DNA from: Arthrobacter sp. 35W
GTDB taxonomy: Bacteria > Actinomycetota > Actinomycetes > Actinomycetales > Micrococcaceae
Length of the DNA: 64,000 nucleotides
Reading direction: 5' to 3'
Assembly (NCBI RefSeq): GCF_000482545.1
Contig: NZ_KI519455.1
Location: 1,363,247-1,427,246 of the forward strand
Position numbers and translations under genes: made by a program. The notes under the pieces were generated by a model, which had not been told where the DNA came from, searched no databases, and worked only from the letters and a program-made list of their open reading frames with translations. Position 1 is the first letter of the stretch. Every line of letters starts with the position of its first letter. Below, in pieces: positions 28,162 to 36,400 of the stretch.

Positions 28162-28785
28162 GTGACCTATTACGACGAAGACCAGCCCGACGCCGCCGAC
28201 AGTGCCGCTTCCGGGGCCGGCTCTGTGGATCTGCCGCGCATCGAGAAGGCTGTGCGGGAGATCCTGCTGGCCATCGGTGAGGACCCGGAGCGCAGCGGCC
28301 TGCAGGATACGCCCAAGCGTGTCGCCAAGGCCTACGCAGAGGTGTTCTCCGGGCTCCACCAGGACCCGGCGGACATCCTCTCCACCACCTTTGACATTGC
28401 CCATGAGGAAATGGTGCTGGTGAAGGACATCCCCTTCTACTCCACCTGTGAGCACCACCTGGTGCCGTTCCACGGCTTTGCGCACGTTGGCTACATCCCG
28501 TCCCTGGACGGGCGCGTCACCGGGCTGAGCAAGCTGGCCCGGCTGGTGGATGTCTTCGCCAAACGCCCCCAGGTGCAGGAGCGGCTGACCACGCAGATTG
28601 TGGAGGCGCTGGTCAACCACCTCAAGCCCCGCGGCGCCATTGTGGTGGTGGAGTGCGAGCACATGTGCATGTCCATGCGCGGCGTGCGCAAGCCCGGCGC
28701 CAAGACCGTCACCAGTGCGGTGCGCGGTCTGCTTCATGAGCCGGCCACACGCGCCGAAGCCATGAGCCTGATCCTCGGAAGGTAA
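28162..28785 (+). CDS. folE: GTP cyclohydrolase I
   Basis: Cytosolic enzyme of 207 residues catalysing the first step of folate synthesis, GTP to dihydroneopterin triphosphate. The zinc ligands appear in [12 protein letters not shown] (Cys, His) and [11 protein letters not shown] (Cys), and [23 protein letters not shown] is a family block. GTG at 28162 is chosen because the frame upstream is antisense/out-of-frame ftsH. It starts 10 bases after ftsH and is followed by folP, folB and folK. Confidence 0.96.
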   Translation: MTYYDEDQPDAADSAASGAGSVDLPRIEKAVREILLAIGEDPERSGLQDTPKRVAKAYAEVFSGLHQDPADILSTTFDIAHEEMVLVKDIPFYSTCEHHLVPFHGFAHVGYIPSLDGRVTGLSKLARLVDVFAKRPQVQERLTTQIVEALVNHLKPRGAIVVVECEHMCMSMRGVRKPGAKTVTSAVRGLLHEPATRAEAMSLILGR

Positions 28786-28794
28786 CAAATTTCA

Positions 28795-29790
28795 ATGGAC
28801 TCCCTCGCAGCAGCGCCCGGCACAGGCCCGGCCACCTCCCCCCTGCCCGTGATCCGCGGAACGCGGAAGGTGGCCAGGTTCGAGGACCTCCCGACCGACC
28901 GCACGGTGGTCATGGGCATTCTGAACTGCACTCCGGATTCCTTCAGCGACGGCGGGGAGTACACCTCGCTGGACACCGCCATCGCCCACGGCCTGCGCAT
29001 GTACTACGGCGGCGCGGACATCATCGACGTCGGCGGCGAGTCCACCCGGCCCGGTGCCGAAGATGTGGACGAGGTGGAGGAGCAGAAGCGCATTCTGCCC
29101 GTCATCGAGACGCTGGTGAAGGCCGGCGCCCTGGTGTCGGTGGACACCCGCCATGCCTCCACAGCCGCCCTGGCGATCGACGCCGGTGCCGGACTGATCA
29201 ACGATGTATCAGGCATGCATGTCCATGAGGACATGGTGGCCCTGATCGCCGAGCGCAAGGTCCCGTATGTGCTGATGCACTCCCGCGGAGATTCGCGGGC
29301 GATGGATTCGCTCACCCAGTACGGCGACGTCGTTGAGGACGTGCTGCGCGAGCTGCGCGATGTGCGCGAACGCTTCTACGCCGCCGGCGTCGCGCCGGAA
29401 CAGATCATCCTGGATCCGGGCATCGGTTTCTCCAAGAATGCGGACCAGAACTGGGAGCTGCTGGCCAATCTGGACCGGCTGCACGAGTTGGGCAACCGCA
29501 TCCTGGTGGGCACCTCCCGCAAGCGCTTCCTGGGCTCGCTGCTGACCAGCGCCGGCAAGGCCGCCGCCCCGAAGGAGCGCGACAACGCCACCTCCGCCAC
29601 CACCGCGCTGGCCGCAGTGCAGGGCGTGTGGGGTGTGCGGGTGCACGATGTCTCCGCCAGCCTGGACGCCGCCAAGGTTGCCTCCCGCCAGCGCCGCGCC
29701 CTGCACAGGCCCGCCGTGGCTGCCGCCCAGGAGTTGGGCGCAGCCCCGGCTGCCGAAGCGCAGATCTCCGCAGGCCAGGGCGGGCTGTGA
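28795..29790 (+). CDS. folP: Dihydropteroate synthase
   Basis: Cytosolic TIM-barrel enzyme of 331 residues condensing dihydropterin pyrophosphate with p-aminobenzoate; target of sulfonamides. The signature VMGILNCTPDSFSDGG is at residues about 38-53, DIIDVGGESTRPGA follows, and ILDPGIGFSKNADQNWELL and GTSRKRFLG are later active-site blocks. A GGAAGG ribosome site is about 11 bases upstream of the ATG. The C-terminus carries about 35 extra residues. Its stop overlaps the folB start as GTGA. Confidence 0.96.
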   Translation: MDSLAAAPGTGPATSPLPVIRGTRKVARFEDLPTDRTVVMGILNCTPDSFSDGGEYTSLDTAIAHGLRMYYGGADIIDVGGESTRPGAEDVDEVEEQKRILPVIETLVKAGALVSVDTRHASTAALAIDAGAGLINDVSGMHVHEDMVALIAERKVPYVLMHSRGDSRAMDSLTQYGDVVEDVLRELRDVRERFYAAGVAPEQIILDPGIGFSKNADQNWELLANLDRLHELGNRILVGTSRKRFLGSLLTSAGKAAAPKERDNATSATTALAAVQGVWGVRVHDVSASLDAAKVASRQRRALHRPAVAAAQELGAAPAAEAQISAGQGGL

Positions 29791-30158
29791 GCCTTCGCGA
29801 CCGGATCACCCTCACCGGGGTGAGCGCCACCGGCTACCACGGAGTTTTTGAGCACGAAAAGCGCGACGGCCAGCCCTTTGTGGTCGATGCCGTGCTGTAC
29901 ACGGACATCTCGGCCGCTGCGGCGACTGACGATCTGAAGAAGACGGCCCACTACGGCGAGGTGGCCGAGGCGATCGTTGAGCTGATCACCGGCGAGCCCT
30001 TCGACCTGATCGAGACGCTGACCGAGCGCCTTGCCGCCAAGATCCTGGACGGCTTCCCCGTGGTGGCCGCCGTCGACGTCACGGTGCACAAGCCCAAGGC
30101 GCCCATCACCGTGGCCTTTGGCGATGTCACCATCAGCATCCACCGGGAGCGGGCGTGA
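29787..30158 (+). CDS. folB: Dihydroneopterin aldolase
   Basis: Cytosolic enzyme of 123 residues cleaving dihydroneopterin to hydroxymethyl-dihydropterin. ITLTGVSATGYHGVFEHEKRDGQPFVVD is the substrate-binding region in part, with the conserved Glu in HGVFEHE, and HYGEVAEAI and LIETLTERLAAKIL follow in order. The GTG start overlaps the folP stop and the stop overlaps the folK start (both GTGA), showing tight translational coupling within the folate operon. Confidence 0.95.
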   Translation: MSLRDRITLTGVSATGYHGVFEHEKRDGQPFVVDAVLYTDISAAAATDDLKKTAHYGEVAEAIVELITGEPFDLIETLTERLAAKILDGFPVVAAVDVTVHKPKAPITVAFGDVTISIHRERA

Positions 30159-30673
30159 GCGCATCCGCACCACTGGTGCGGGCCGTTCTGGCCCTGGGCA
30201 GCAACCTGGGCGAGCGGGAGGACACGCTGTCCTCCGCCGTCGCCGAGCTCACGGCGCCGGACTCCGTGCGCCTGCTGCGCTCCTCGCCGGTGGTCGCCAC
30301 CAAGCCCGTGGGCGGTCCGGGCGGACAGCCGGACTTTTTGAACATGGTCATTGAGGTCGAGACCTCGCTGGACCCCTACGCCCTGCTGGCGCACTGCCAC
30401 AGCGTGGAGCACAGCCACCAGCGCGTCCGCGAGGTCCGCTGGGGTGCCCGCACTCTGGACGTGGACATCATCACCTACGGTGATCTGGTGAACGACGACG
30501 AGACGCTGACGGTGCCGCACCCGCGGGCCGCACAGCGCGCGTTTGTGCTGCACCCGTGGCGGCTGATGGACCCGGCGGCAACGTTGGGCGGCGTCGCCGT
30601 TGCGGAGCTGGCCGAGCAGGCTGCCGACATGGCGGACATCAGAGAGCTGGCGGGCCCGCCGGAGACGGACTAG
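30155..30673 (+). CDS. folK: 2-amino-4-hydroxy-6-hydroxymethyldihydropteridine pyrophosphokinase
   Basis: Cytosolic kinase of 172 residues that pyrophosphorylates hydroxymethyl-dihydropterin, the step before FolP. ALGSNLGEREDTLSSAV is the N-terminal signature, QPDFLNMVIEVETSLDPYALL binds pterin, and RWGARTLDVDIITYGD carries the catalytic acidic residues; VPHPRAAQRAFVLHPW completes the active site. It is the last folate gene of the run; DUF3180 follows after 75 bases. Confidence 0.96.
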   Translation: MSASAPLVRAVLALGSNLGEREDTLSSAVAELTAPDSVRLLRSSPVVATKPVGGPGGQPDFLNMVIEVETSLDPYALLAHCHSVEHSHQRVREVRWGARTLDVDIITYGDLVNDDETLTVPHPRAAQRAFVLHPWRLMDPAATLGGVAVAELAEQAADMADIRELAGPPETD

Positions 30674-30748
30674 CTGTACCGGCAGTGATTGCCGGCGAAC
30701 GGTTGTACGGTTGAATCAAGAATTGCGAGCAGGTGGGGTGAGGGACGG

Positions 30749-31261
30749 ATGAAGAGCACGCTTCGGACCATCAGGCCCGCATGGCTGGCCGTGGTGGCCC
30801 TCGTGTCGGGGGCTGTCGGCTGGGTGGCCACGGTGCTGGCCAACCGGGCCAGCCTTGCCACCCCCGTTCTGCCGTGGAGTTCACTGCTGACCATGGGCGT
30901 CATCGTGGTGCTGACGGTGTCGCTGGGCATGCGGGTCCGCGCCTGGCGCAATGGCGACCGCAAGCGCATGCTCAACCCGATTCTGGCCGCCCGCACCCTG
31001 GTGCTCGCGCAGGCCTGCGCCTACGCCGGCGCGCTGCTCTTTGGCTGGCATACCGGCATTTTTGCGGACCAGATCCCCACCCTGGGCATGCGGGGAAACC
31101 TGGACATCGTCTGGCAGAACCTGGCCCTGATTGGTGGGAGCATCGTCATGGTCGCCACCGGGCTGATCGTGGAGCGCTTCTGCAAGCTGCCGCCGGAGGA
31201 TTCCGAGCCGAAGGACGCCGCCCCCAAGCCCAAGCCGGCCGGTGAGGGCGAGTATGCGTAG
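30749..31261 (+). CDS. DUF3180 membrane protein
   Basis: Predicted four-helix membrane protein of 170 residues with a Pro/Lys-rich cytoplasmic tail (about the last 25 residues). The family is unique to Actinobacteria and sits invariably after folK, as in mycobacteria, but no function is established. The ATG at 30749 follows a purine-rich stretch (GGGTGAGGG). Its stop overlaps the start of the next gene. Confidence 0.88.
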   Translation: MKSTLRTIRPAWLAVVALVSGAVGWVATVLANRASLATPVLPWSSLLTMGVIVVLTVSLGMRVRAWRNGDRKRMLNPILAARTLVLAQACAYAGALLFGWHTGIFADQIPTLGMRGNLDIVWQNLALIGGSIVMVATGLIVERFCKLPPEDSEPKDAAPKPKPAGEGEYA

Positions 31262-31763
31262 CCAGCTGGCTCCGCAGGGAGTGGAATTCACCCGCGTCTC
31301 GGAAAACCTCATCACGGCCCGCCGGATCGCCCGCGGCATCACCTTTGTGGTGCTCGTGGCCGCGGCGGCGATGCCGCTGCTGCTGCGGTCGCTGGGCGCC
31401 TGGAGCGGCTACCCGGCATGGCTGGCGTGGCTGCTGCCGGCCGCCACGCTGGCGGCCGTCGTCTGGGCCTTTGCGCTGATTCCCCGCCAGGTGCGGGCCA
31501 TTGGCTATGCCGAGCGCAATGACGATCTGCTGATCCGCCAGGGCATCTACTTTGAACGCCTGATGGTGGTGCCCTACGGCCGCATGCAGTACGTGGACGT
31601 CACCGTGGGCCCGCTGGAGCGCGCCCTGGGGCTGAGCAGCCTCAAGCTGCACACCGCCTCACCCTCCACCAACGCGGCGCTTCCCGGGCTGCCCGCCACC
31701 GAGGCCGCCCGGCTGCGCGAGCAGCTCACCGCCCGCGGTGAGGCCAAGCTGGCCGGACTGTGA
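31254..31763 (+). CDS. Bacterial PH-domain membrane protein (YdbS-like)
   Basis: Membrane protein of 169 residues with two transmembrane helices (about 27-47 and 55-75) followed by a bacterial pleckstrin-homology domain (bPH2; RNDDLLIRQGIYFERLMVVPYGRMQYVDV). The start ATG overlaps the DUF3180 stop by eight bases, and its stop overlaps the next gene as GTGA. Together with the following protein it resembles the paired YdbS/YdbT proteins of Firmicutes, whose exact role is not known. Confidence 0.88.
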   Translation: MRSQLAPQGVEFTRVSENLITARRIARGITFVVLVAAAAMPLLLRSLGAWSGYPAWLAWLLPAATLAAVVWAFALIPRQVRAIGYAERNDDLLIRQGIYFERLMVVPYGRMQYVDVTVGPLERALGLSSLKLHTASPSTNAALPGLPATEAARLREQLTARGEAKLAGL

Positions 31764-33328
31764 GCCAGCCCGACGACGCAGCGGCGGGGTTTGGAACGGA
31801 CGGCCCCGAGACGTGGCACCACGTGCACCCGGTGTCGCCCTTCGTGCGCGGCTGGGTGGCGGTGCTGGCCGTCCTGTTCATCTTTGGCCGCAACGGCATG
31901 GAGGATCTGTTCCGCGGGTTGGCCAACGGCGGCGACTACGCCCCCAACACGGCACCCGTCTGGGTGATTCTGAGCATCGTGGGCGCCGCCGTCGTCGTCT
32001 TCGGTATCTCCTTCTACCTGTCTTGGCGCTTCACCCGCTACCAGGTCACTGACGAGTACGTGCACATCAACTCCGGCGTCGTGTTCCGCCAGCAACGCAA
32101 GGCCCGCATCGAGCGCGTGCAGGCGATCGACGTCGTGCAGCCGCTGCTGGCCCGCGTCTTTGGGCTGGCCGAACTGAAGTTTGACGTCGCCGACGGCGGG
32201 AAGTCGGCCATGAAGCTGGCCTTCCTCAAGCTGGACGAGGCCAGGCGGCTGCGCAGCGCCATACTGGCCCGTGCCGCGGGGCTGCCAGCGGATCCGCAGG
32301 GCCCCGCCGTCGTGGTGGAGGCGCCCGAGCAGGTGGTGCTGGCCCTGACCCCCGGGCGTGTGGTGGGCTCCGTGCTGCTCTCCGGGATCACTGTCATGGC
32401 CCTGGTGCTCAGCGCCGGCGTGGCCCTGCTGGTGGTGCGGACGGGATCCGTGGCGGTGCTGGCTGCCTTCATTCCGATGGTCCTGGGTGTGGTGGCGGCC
32501 TACTGGCAGCGCTTCACCACTGACTTCAACTTCCGCGTGGCCGTCTCGCCCGATGGTGTGCGGCTGCACTACGGGATGCTGGAAACGCGGTCGCAGACCA
32601 TCCCGCCGGGCCGCGTGCAGGCCGTGGGCCTCAGCCAGGGTCCGGTGTGGCGCATGCTGGGCTGGTACAAGATCCATGTGAATGTGGCCGGCTACGGGGC
32701 CGACGCCCGCGAGGGCGGCACGCGCACGGTGGTGCTGCCGGTGGGCACCCAGGCGGAGGCCATGGTGGTGCTGGGGCTGCTGTTCCCGGATCCGGGTGTG
32801 GACAATCCCCACGAGGTCTTCGCCGCCGGACTGAATGGCACGGGGGACGCGCAGGGGTTCATCCACTCGCCGCCCGCCGCACGCTGGATCGACCCGCTGG
32901 CGTGGCGCCGGACCGCCTACCGGGCCACGGCCACCGCGCTGCTGTGCCGCCACGGCATCCTGTACCGGCGCCTGCAGGTGGTGCCGCACGAGCGTACGCA
33001 GTCGCTGAGCCTGTACCAGGGTCCAATCATGCGGGCGCTGGGTCTGGTGGACTTCGAGCTGCATTCCACGGCTGGCCCGGTGCGTCCGGTGGTGCACCAT
33101 ATGGACCTTGCTGCGGCCCACCAGCTGTTCGACGAGCAGGCCGCCCGCGCCGCCGTCGCCCGCCGCATCCACCGCAGCGAACGCTGGATGGAAGCTGCGC
33201 CCGCTCCGCTGGTCGAGCTTGTCGAGACCGCCTCTTCCGCTCCGGCGGCTAGCGCTGCCCCGGTGGCCGAGCTTGTCGAGACCAAGGTGCCGGGGAGCGA
33301 GACCAAGGACGCCGGGTCCGCCCCATGA
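31760..33328 (+). CDS. Multi-PH-domain membrane protein (YdbT-like)
   Basis: Membrane protein of 522 residues with helices near residues 30-50, 70-95 and 190-250 and three bPH2-type modules (for example TDEYVHINSGVVFRQQRKARIERVQAIDV, LHYGMLETRSQTIPPGRVQAVGL and CRHGILYRRLQVVPHERTQSLSLYQG, each quoted in part). It forms an overlapping pair with the preceding YdbS-like gene. The last 40 residues contain two VELVET-like blocks (LVELVET, VAELVET) encoded by a 19-base repetitive DNA motif, so the tail appears derived from an intragenic repeat insertion and is probably disordered. Confidence 0.87.
   Translation: MSQPDDAAAGFGTDGPETWHHVHPVSPFVRGWVAVLAVLFIFGRNGMEDLFRGLANGGDYAPNTAPVWVILSIVGAAVVVFGISFYLSWRFTRYQVTDEYVHINSGVVFRQQRKARIERVQAIDVVQPLLARVFGLAELKFDVADGGKSAMKLAFLKLDEARRLRSAILARAAGLPADPQGPAVVVEAPEQVVLALTPGRVVGSVLLSGITVMALVLSAGVALLVVRTGSVAVLAAFIPMVLGVVAAYWQRFTTDFNFRVAVSPDGVRLHYGMLETRSQTIPPGRVQAVGLSQGPVWRMLGWYKIHVNVAGYGADAREGGTRTVVLPVGTQAEAMVVLGLLFPDPGVDNPHEVFAAGLNGTGDAQGFIHSPPAARWIDPLAWRRTAYRATATALLCRHGILYRRLQVVPHERTQSLSLYQGPIMRALGLVDFELHSTAGPVRPVVHHMDLAAAHQLFDEQAARAAVARRIHRSERWMEAAPAPLVELVETASSAPAASAAPVAELVETKVPGSETKDAGSAP
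33211..33283 (+). repeat. Two direct copies of a 19-base repeat inside the YdbT-like coding sequence
   Basis: GGTCGAGCTTGTCGAGACC at 33211-33229 recurs with one change at 33265-33283, in frame and spaced by 54 bases. The motif is partly self-complementary and is translated as VELVET. Such GGTCTCGACAAGCTC-type motifs are dispersed repeats in several Actinobacteria (general knowledge, not checked here). Confidence 0.7.
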
Positions 33329-33343
33329 CTGGCAATTGCATCC

Positions 33344-33405
33344 GGGACGCCGTTTCCCGTTTGGGACGCGGCAACTACTGCGTCCTGGACGGGAAACGGC
33401 GTCGC
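33344..33405. repeat. Long intergenic hairpin (type B)
   Basis: Arms 33344-33369 and 33380-33405 pair over 26 positions, centred on GACGCCGTTTCCCGT, with one mismatch and three G-U-compatible changes; the loop is 10 bases. It separates the YdbT-like and DUF2520 genes on the same strand, so it may attenuate or terminate transcription, or be a REP-type element. Confidence 0.75.
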
Positions 33406-33469
33406 GGGCGGCCGGGGACCGGGATGAAGGCGCAGCAGAACGATTTGGACGATGCACAGGAGATGGAAC

Positions 33470-34438
33470 GTGGCCGTTAAGCCGGGCCGGTTGGGCGTGG
33501 GGATCATTGGTGCCGGGAAGGTGGGCGCCGTGCTGGGGGCTGCGCTGCGCGCGGCGGGACACGCCGTCGTCGGCGTCTCTGCCGTGTCCGAGGAGTCCCG
33601 GGACAGGGCGGAGAACCTGCTGCCCGGTGTCCCCGTGCTGGAAATCCCGGAAATTGTGGAACGTTCCGAGCTGGTGCTGCTGGCCGTCCCCGACGACGCG
33701 CTCCCGGCCCTCGTGGACGGGCTGGCGAAGACCGGTGCGTGGCAGGCGGGGCAGCTGGTGGCGCACACTTCGGGCCGGTTCGGCACCTCCGTGCTGGCGC
33801 CCGCGAAGGCCGCCGGGGCCATCGCCCTGGCCCTGCACCCCGCCATGACCTTCACCGGCATGAGCCTGGACCTGGCGCGGCTGGCCGATTGCAGCTTCGG
33901 CGTCACGGCAGATCCGGCCATGCTGCCGATCGCCCAGGCGCTCGTGGTGGAGATGGGCGCCGAGCCCGTGGTCATCGCCGAGGCGGACCGCGTGCTCTAC
34001 CACGCGGCCCTGGCCCATTCCTCAAACCATTTGGTGACGCTGGTGGCGCAGGCCGCGCAGCTGCTGGGCGACATCGGCGTCGAGGCGCCGAGCCGCCTGC
34101 TGGGCCCGCTGCTGCGGGCCTCGCTGGAGAATGCCCTGGCCTCGGGGGAGTCGGCCCTCACCGGTCCCGTGGCCCGCGGCGACGCCGGGACCGTGGCCGC
34201 CCACGCCGCCACGCTGCGCGAGCATGCCCTGGACACCGGGAACGGGGACATCCTTGAGTCCTATCTGGCCATGAGCACGGCCACCGCCGCCCGCGCCGCC
34301 CGCCGCGGTCTGCTGGGGCCGGAGCGCTATCTGGCCGTCCAGGCCGCGCTGTCCTCGGACGACACAGCAGCCGACGCCGCTGCCAATGACGCTGCCAATG
34401 ACGCAGACAACACCGACACCGGCAACAGCCAGAACTAG
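33470..34438 (+). CDS. Rossmann-fold and DUF2520 domain protein
   Basis: Cytosolic protein of 322 residues. The N-terminal dinucleotide-binding domain has [18 protein letters not shown], and the C-terminal DUF2520 domain (from about residue 140) contains [19 protein letters not shown], resembling the 6-phosphogluconate dehydrogenase-like helical fold. Its invariable position just before panC in Actinobacteria suggests a link to pantothenate synthesis, possibly a ketopantoate reductase-like step, but this is not proven. GTG at 33470 lies 7 bases after an AGGAG site and is preferred over the upstream in-frame start. The C-terminus is Asp/Asn/Ala low-complexity. Confidence 0.88.
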   Translation: MAVKPGRLGVGIIGAGKVGAVLGAALRAAGHAVVGVSAVSEESRDRAENLLPGVPVLEIPEIVERSELVLLAVPDDALPALVDGLAKTGAWQAGQLVAHTSGRFGTSVLAPAKAAGAIALALHPAMTFTGMSLDLARLADCSFGVTADPAMLPIAQALVVEMGAEPVVIAEADRVLYHAALAHSSNHLVTLVAQAAQLLGDIGVEAPSRLLGPLLRASLENALASGESALTGPVARGDAGTVAAHAATLREHALDTGNGDILESYLAMSTATAARAARRGLLGPERYLAVQAALSSDDTAADAAANDAANDADNTDTGNSQN

Positions 34439-34454
34439 AAGGACAACGGCAGTC

Positions 34455-35345
34455 ATGACCATCACTCTTGCCACCACCATCGCCGAGCTCAAGGCCTCCG
34501 CAGCCGCGCTGCTGGCCGCCAAGGCTGCCCCCGGGACGGCCGGCAGCCTTGGCCTGGTGCCCACCATGGGCGCCCTGCACGCCGGGCACGCCGAACTGGC
34601 GCGGACGGCCGTGGCCGCGAACGACGTCGTCGTCGCCACCATCTTCGTGAACCCGCTGCAATTCGGCGACGCCGTCGATCTGGAGCGCTACCCGCGCACC
34701 CTGGAGGCCGACATGGCCCTGCTTGACGGCGTGGGCGTTGACCTGGTGTTCGCCCCCTCGGTGGAGGAGATGTACCCCGGCGGCGAGCCGATGGTGCGCA
34801 TCACCGCAGGAGAGCTGGGCGGGAAGTTCGAGGGTGCCTCGCGTCCGGGGCACTTCGACGGCGCCCTGACGGTGGTCTCCAAGCTTCTGCACCTGGGCAT
34901 GGGCCCGCAGGCAGCGTACCGGGCCTATTTTGGCCAAAAGGACGCCCAGCAGGTGGCCCTGGTGCAGCGCATGGTGGTTGATATGAACTTCCCGGTGGAG
35001 ATTGCCGCCGTGCCGATCGTGCGCGACGCCGACGGCCTGGCGCTGTCCAGCCGGAACCGCTTCCTCTCCGACGACGAGCGCCAGGCGGCGCTGGTGCTCT
35101 CGCGGGCGCTGCGCCTGCTCAAGGAGCGCGCGGACGCCCACGAACCCCTGGACCTCGAGTCCGCCGAGGCGCTGGTGCGCAGCGCCCCCGGTGTGGAGCT
35201 GGACTACTTTGAGGTGGTGGACCCCGGCACGCTTGCGCCGCGCGCGGAGAACTGCCGCGAGACGCCGTTCACCGGCCAGGCGCTGGCCCTGGTCGCCGCC
35301 GCCGTCGGCCCCGTCCGCCTGATCGACAACATGCTGCTCGGCTAA
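34455..35345 (+). CDS. panC: Pantoate-beta-alanine ligase
   Basis: Cytosolic enzyme of 296 residues joining pantoate and beta-alanine with ATP to make pantothenate. The adenylate-forming signature [15 protein letters not shown] contains the HxGH motif; [42 protein letters not shown] and [15 protein letters not shown] (the KMSKS equivalent) follow. ATG 34455 is chosen from family alignment. panB and panD are not adjacent, and the usual downstream panD-coaX pair is absent. Confidence 0.96.
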   Translation: MTITLATTIAELKASAAALLAAKAAPGTAGSLGLVPTMGALHAGHAELARTAVAANDVVVATIFVNPLQFGDAVDLERYPRTLEADMALLDGVGVDLVFAPSVEEMYPGGEPMVRITAGELGGKFEGASRPGHFDGALTVVSKLLHLGMGPQAAYRAYFGQKDAQQVALVQRMVVDMNFPVEIAAVPIVRDADGLALSSRNRFLSDDERQAALVLSRALRLLKERADAHEPLDLESAEALVRSAPGVELDYFEVVDPGTLAPRAENCRETPFTGQALALVAAAVGPVRLIDNMLLG

Positions 35346-35360
35346 AGGCCCGTTGAACGC

Positions 35361-35423
35361 CGTTGAGCCGTGGGATATGGCCCGTTAGACGTCGTCTAAT
35401 GGGCCATATCCCACGGCTCAACG
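35361..35423. repeat. 31-bp near-perfect palindrome (type C) between convergent genes
   Basis: CGTTGAGCCGTGGGATATGG begins the left arm (35361-35391), which matches the complement of 35393-35423 at 30 of 31 positions; the one change is G-U compatible. It lies between the panC and rbsK stops, so bidirectional termination is likely, but no T-tract follows and the length is unusual for a terminator. Confidence 0.85.
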
Positions 35424-35451
35424 AGGGGGATTCCCTGCGGAAGCGAAGGTC

Positions 35452-36399
35452 CTAGCGGAAGTCCGCCACTTCGGCGGCGGAGGGGTAGGCCGTCTGCGTG
35501 CCCTTGCGGGTCGCGGCCATGGCCGCCGCCACGGAGGCGTAGCGGGCCGCATCCACCAGCGTGTCGCCGGCCGCCAGGCGCGCGGCCACGGCACCGGTGA
35601 AGGCATCGCCGGCACCCGTGGTGTCCACGGCGTCCACCTTCGTGGGGGCAATGCGGACCACCGGGGTGCTGGTGCGCGAATCCAGCACCACGGAACCCTG
35701 CGAGCCGAGGGTCACCAGCACCTGGGCCAGTCCGTGCCCGGCAAAGCGCTCTACGGCCGGCTCCCACTCGGCCTCGGGGGCGTCGGGGGAGGGCATCTCG
35801 AAGCCGCCCAGGAACTGGGACGCCTCGTGGGCATTGACCAGCAGGACGTCCGTCAGCGTGGCCAGTGCGGCCGGGATCTGGGCGTACGGCGAGAGGTTCA
35901 GCAGCACCCGCGCCCCGCCGTCGTGCCCGGCCTGGGCAGCGGCCTGGACCGTCTCCAGCGGCACCTCAAGGCAGAGGCCGACGACGGCGGCGCCGTCGAA
36001 CGCTTCGGCGCCCACATGCTCCGGAGCCAGCGTTCCGTTGGCCCCGGCGGCGATGATGATGGAGTTTTCCCCCGCGGCATCGACGGAGATCACGGCGACG
36101 CCGGTGGGCTCCGCGGTGCGCCGGACACGGGTAACGTCCACGCCGGCACCGGCCGTGGAGGCCAGCAGCATGGCGCCGTTCGCGTCCTCGCCCACAGCGC
36201 CGATCAGGGTGACGTGGCCGCCCAGGCGGGCCGCGGCCACGGCCTGGTTGGCGCTCTTGCCGCCGGGGTTCACGGCAAAGCCGTTGCCGTGCAGCGTCTC
36301 GCCGGGCAGCGGGAGCCGCTCGGTGTAGATGGTCAGGTCCGCGTTCAGCGAGCCGACCACCACGATGCGGCCGGTTGCGGGGTTCTCGGTGGTGGTCAT
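35452..36399 (-). CDS. rbsK: Ribokinase
   Basis: Cytosolic PfkB-family kinase of 315 residues phosphorylating ribose to ribose-5-phosphate. The N-terminal VVVGSLNADLTIYTERLPLPGETL and GGKSANQAVAAARLGG and the C-terminal anion-hole motif DTTGAGDAFTGAVAARLA are diagnostic. It is the last gene of the uriH-uriT-rbsK operon, starting one base after the transporter stop codon, and would use the ribose released by the nucleoside hydrolase. The same gene set forms the uridine/ribose operon of Corynebacterium glutamicum. Confidence 0.94.
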   Translation of the reverse strand: MTTTENPATGRIVVVGSLNADLTIYTERLPLPGETLHGNGFAVNPGGKSANQAVAAARLGGHVTLIGAVGEDANGAMLLASTAGAGVDVTRVRRTAEPTGVAVISVDAAGENSIIIAAGANGTLAPEHVGAEAFDGAAVVGLCLEVPLETVQAAAQAGHDGGARVLLNLSPYAQIPAALATLTDVLLVNAHEASQFLGGFEMPSPDAPEAEWEPAVERFAGHGLAQVLVTLGSQGSVVLDSRTSTPVVRIAPTKVDAVDTTGAGDAFTGAVAARLAAGDTLVDAARYASVAAAMAATRKGTQTAYPSAAEVADFR

Positions 36400-36400
36400 G

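Noticed and set aside
33211-33283. CRISPR-like short direct repeats
   Set aside because: There are only two copies, within a coding frame, with no spacer pattern and no cas genes.
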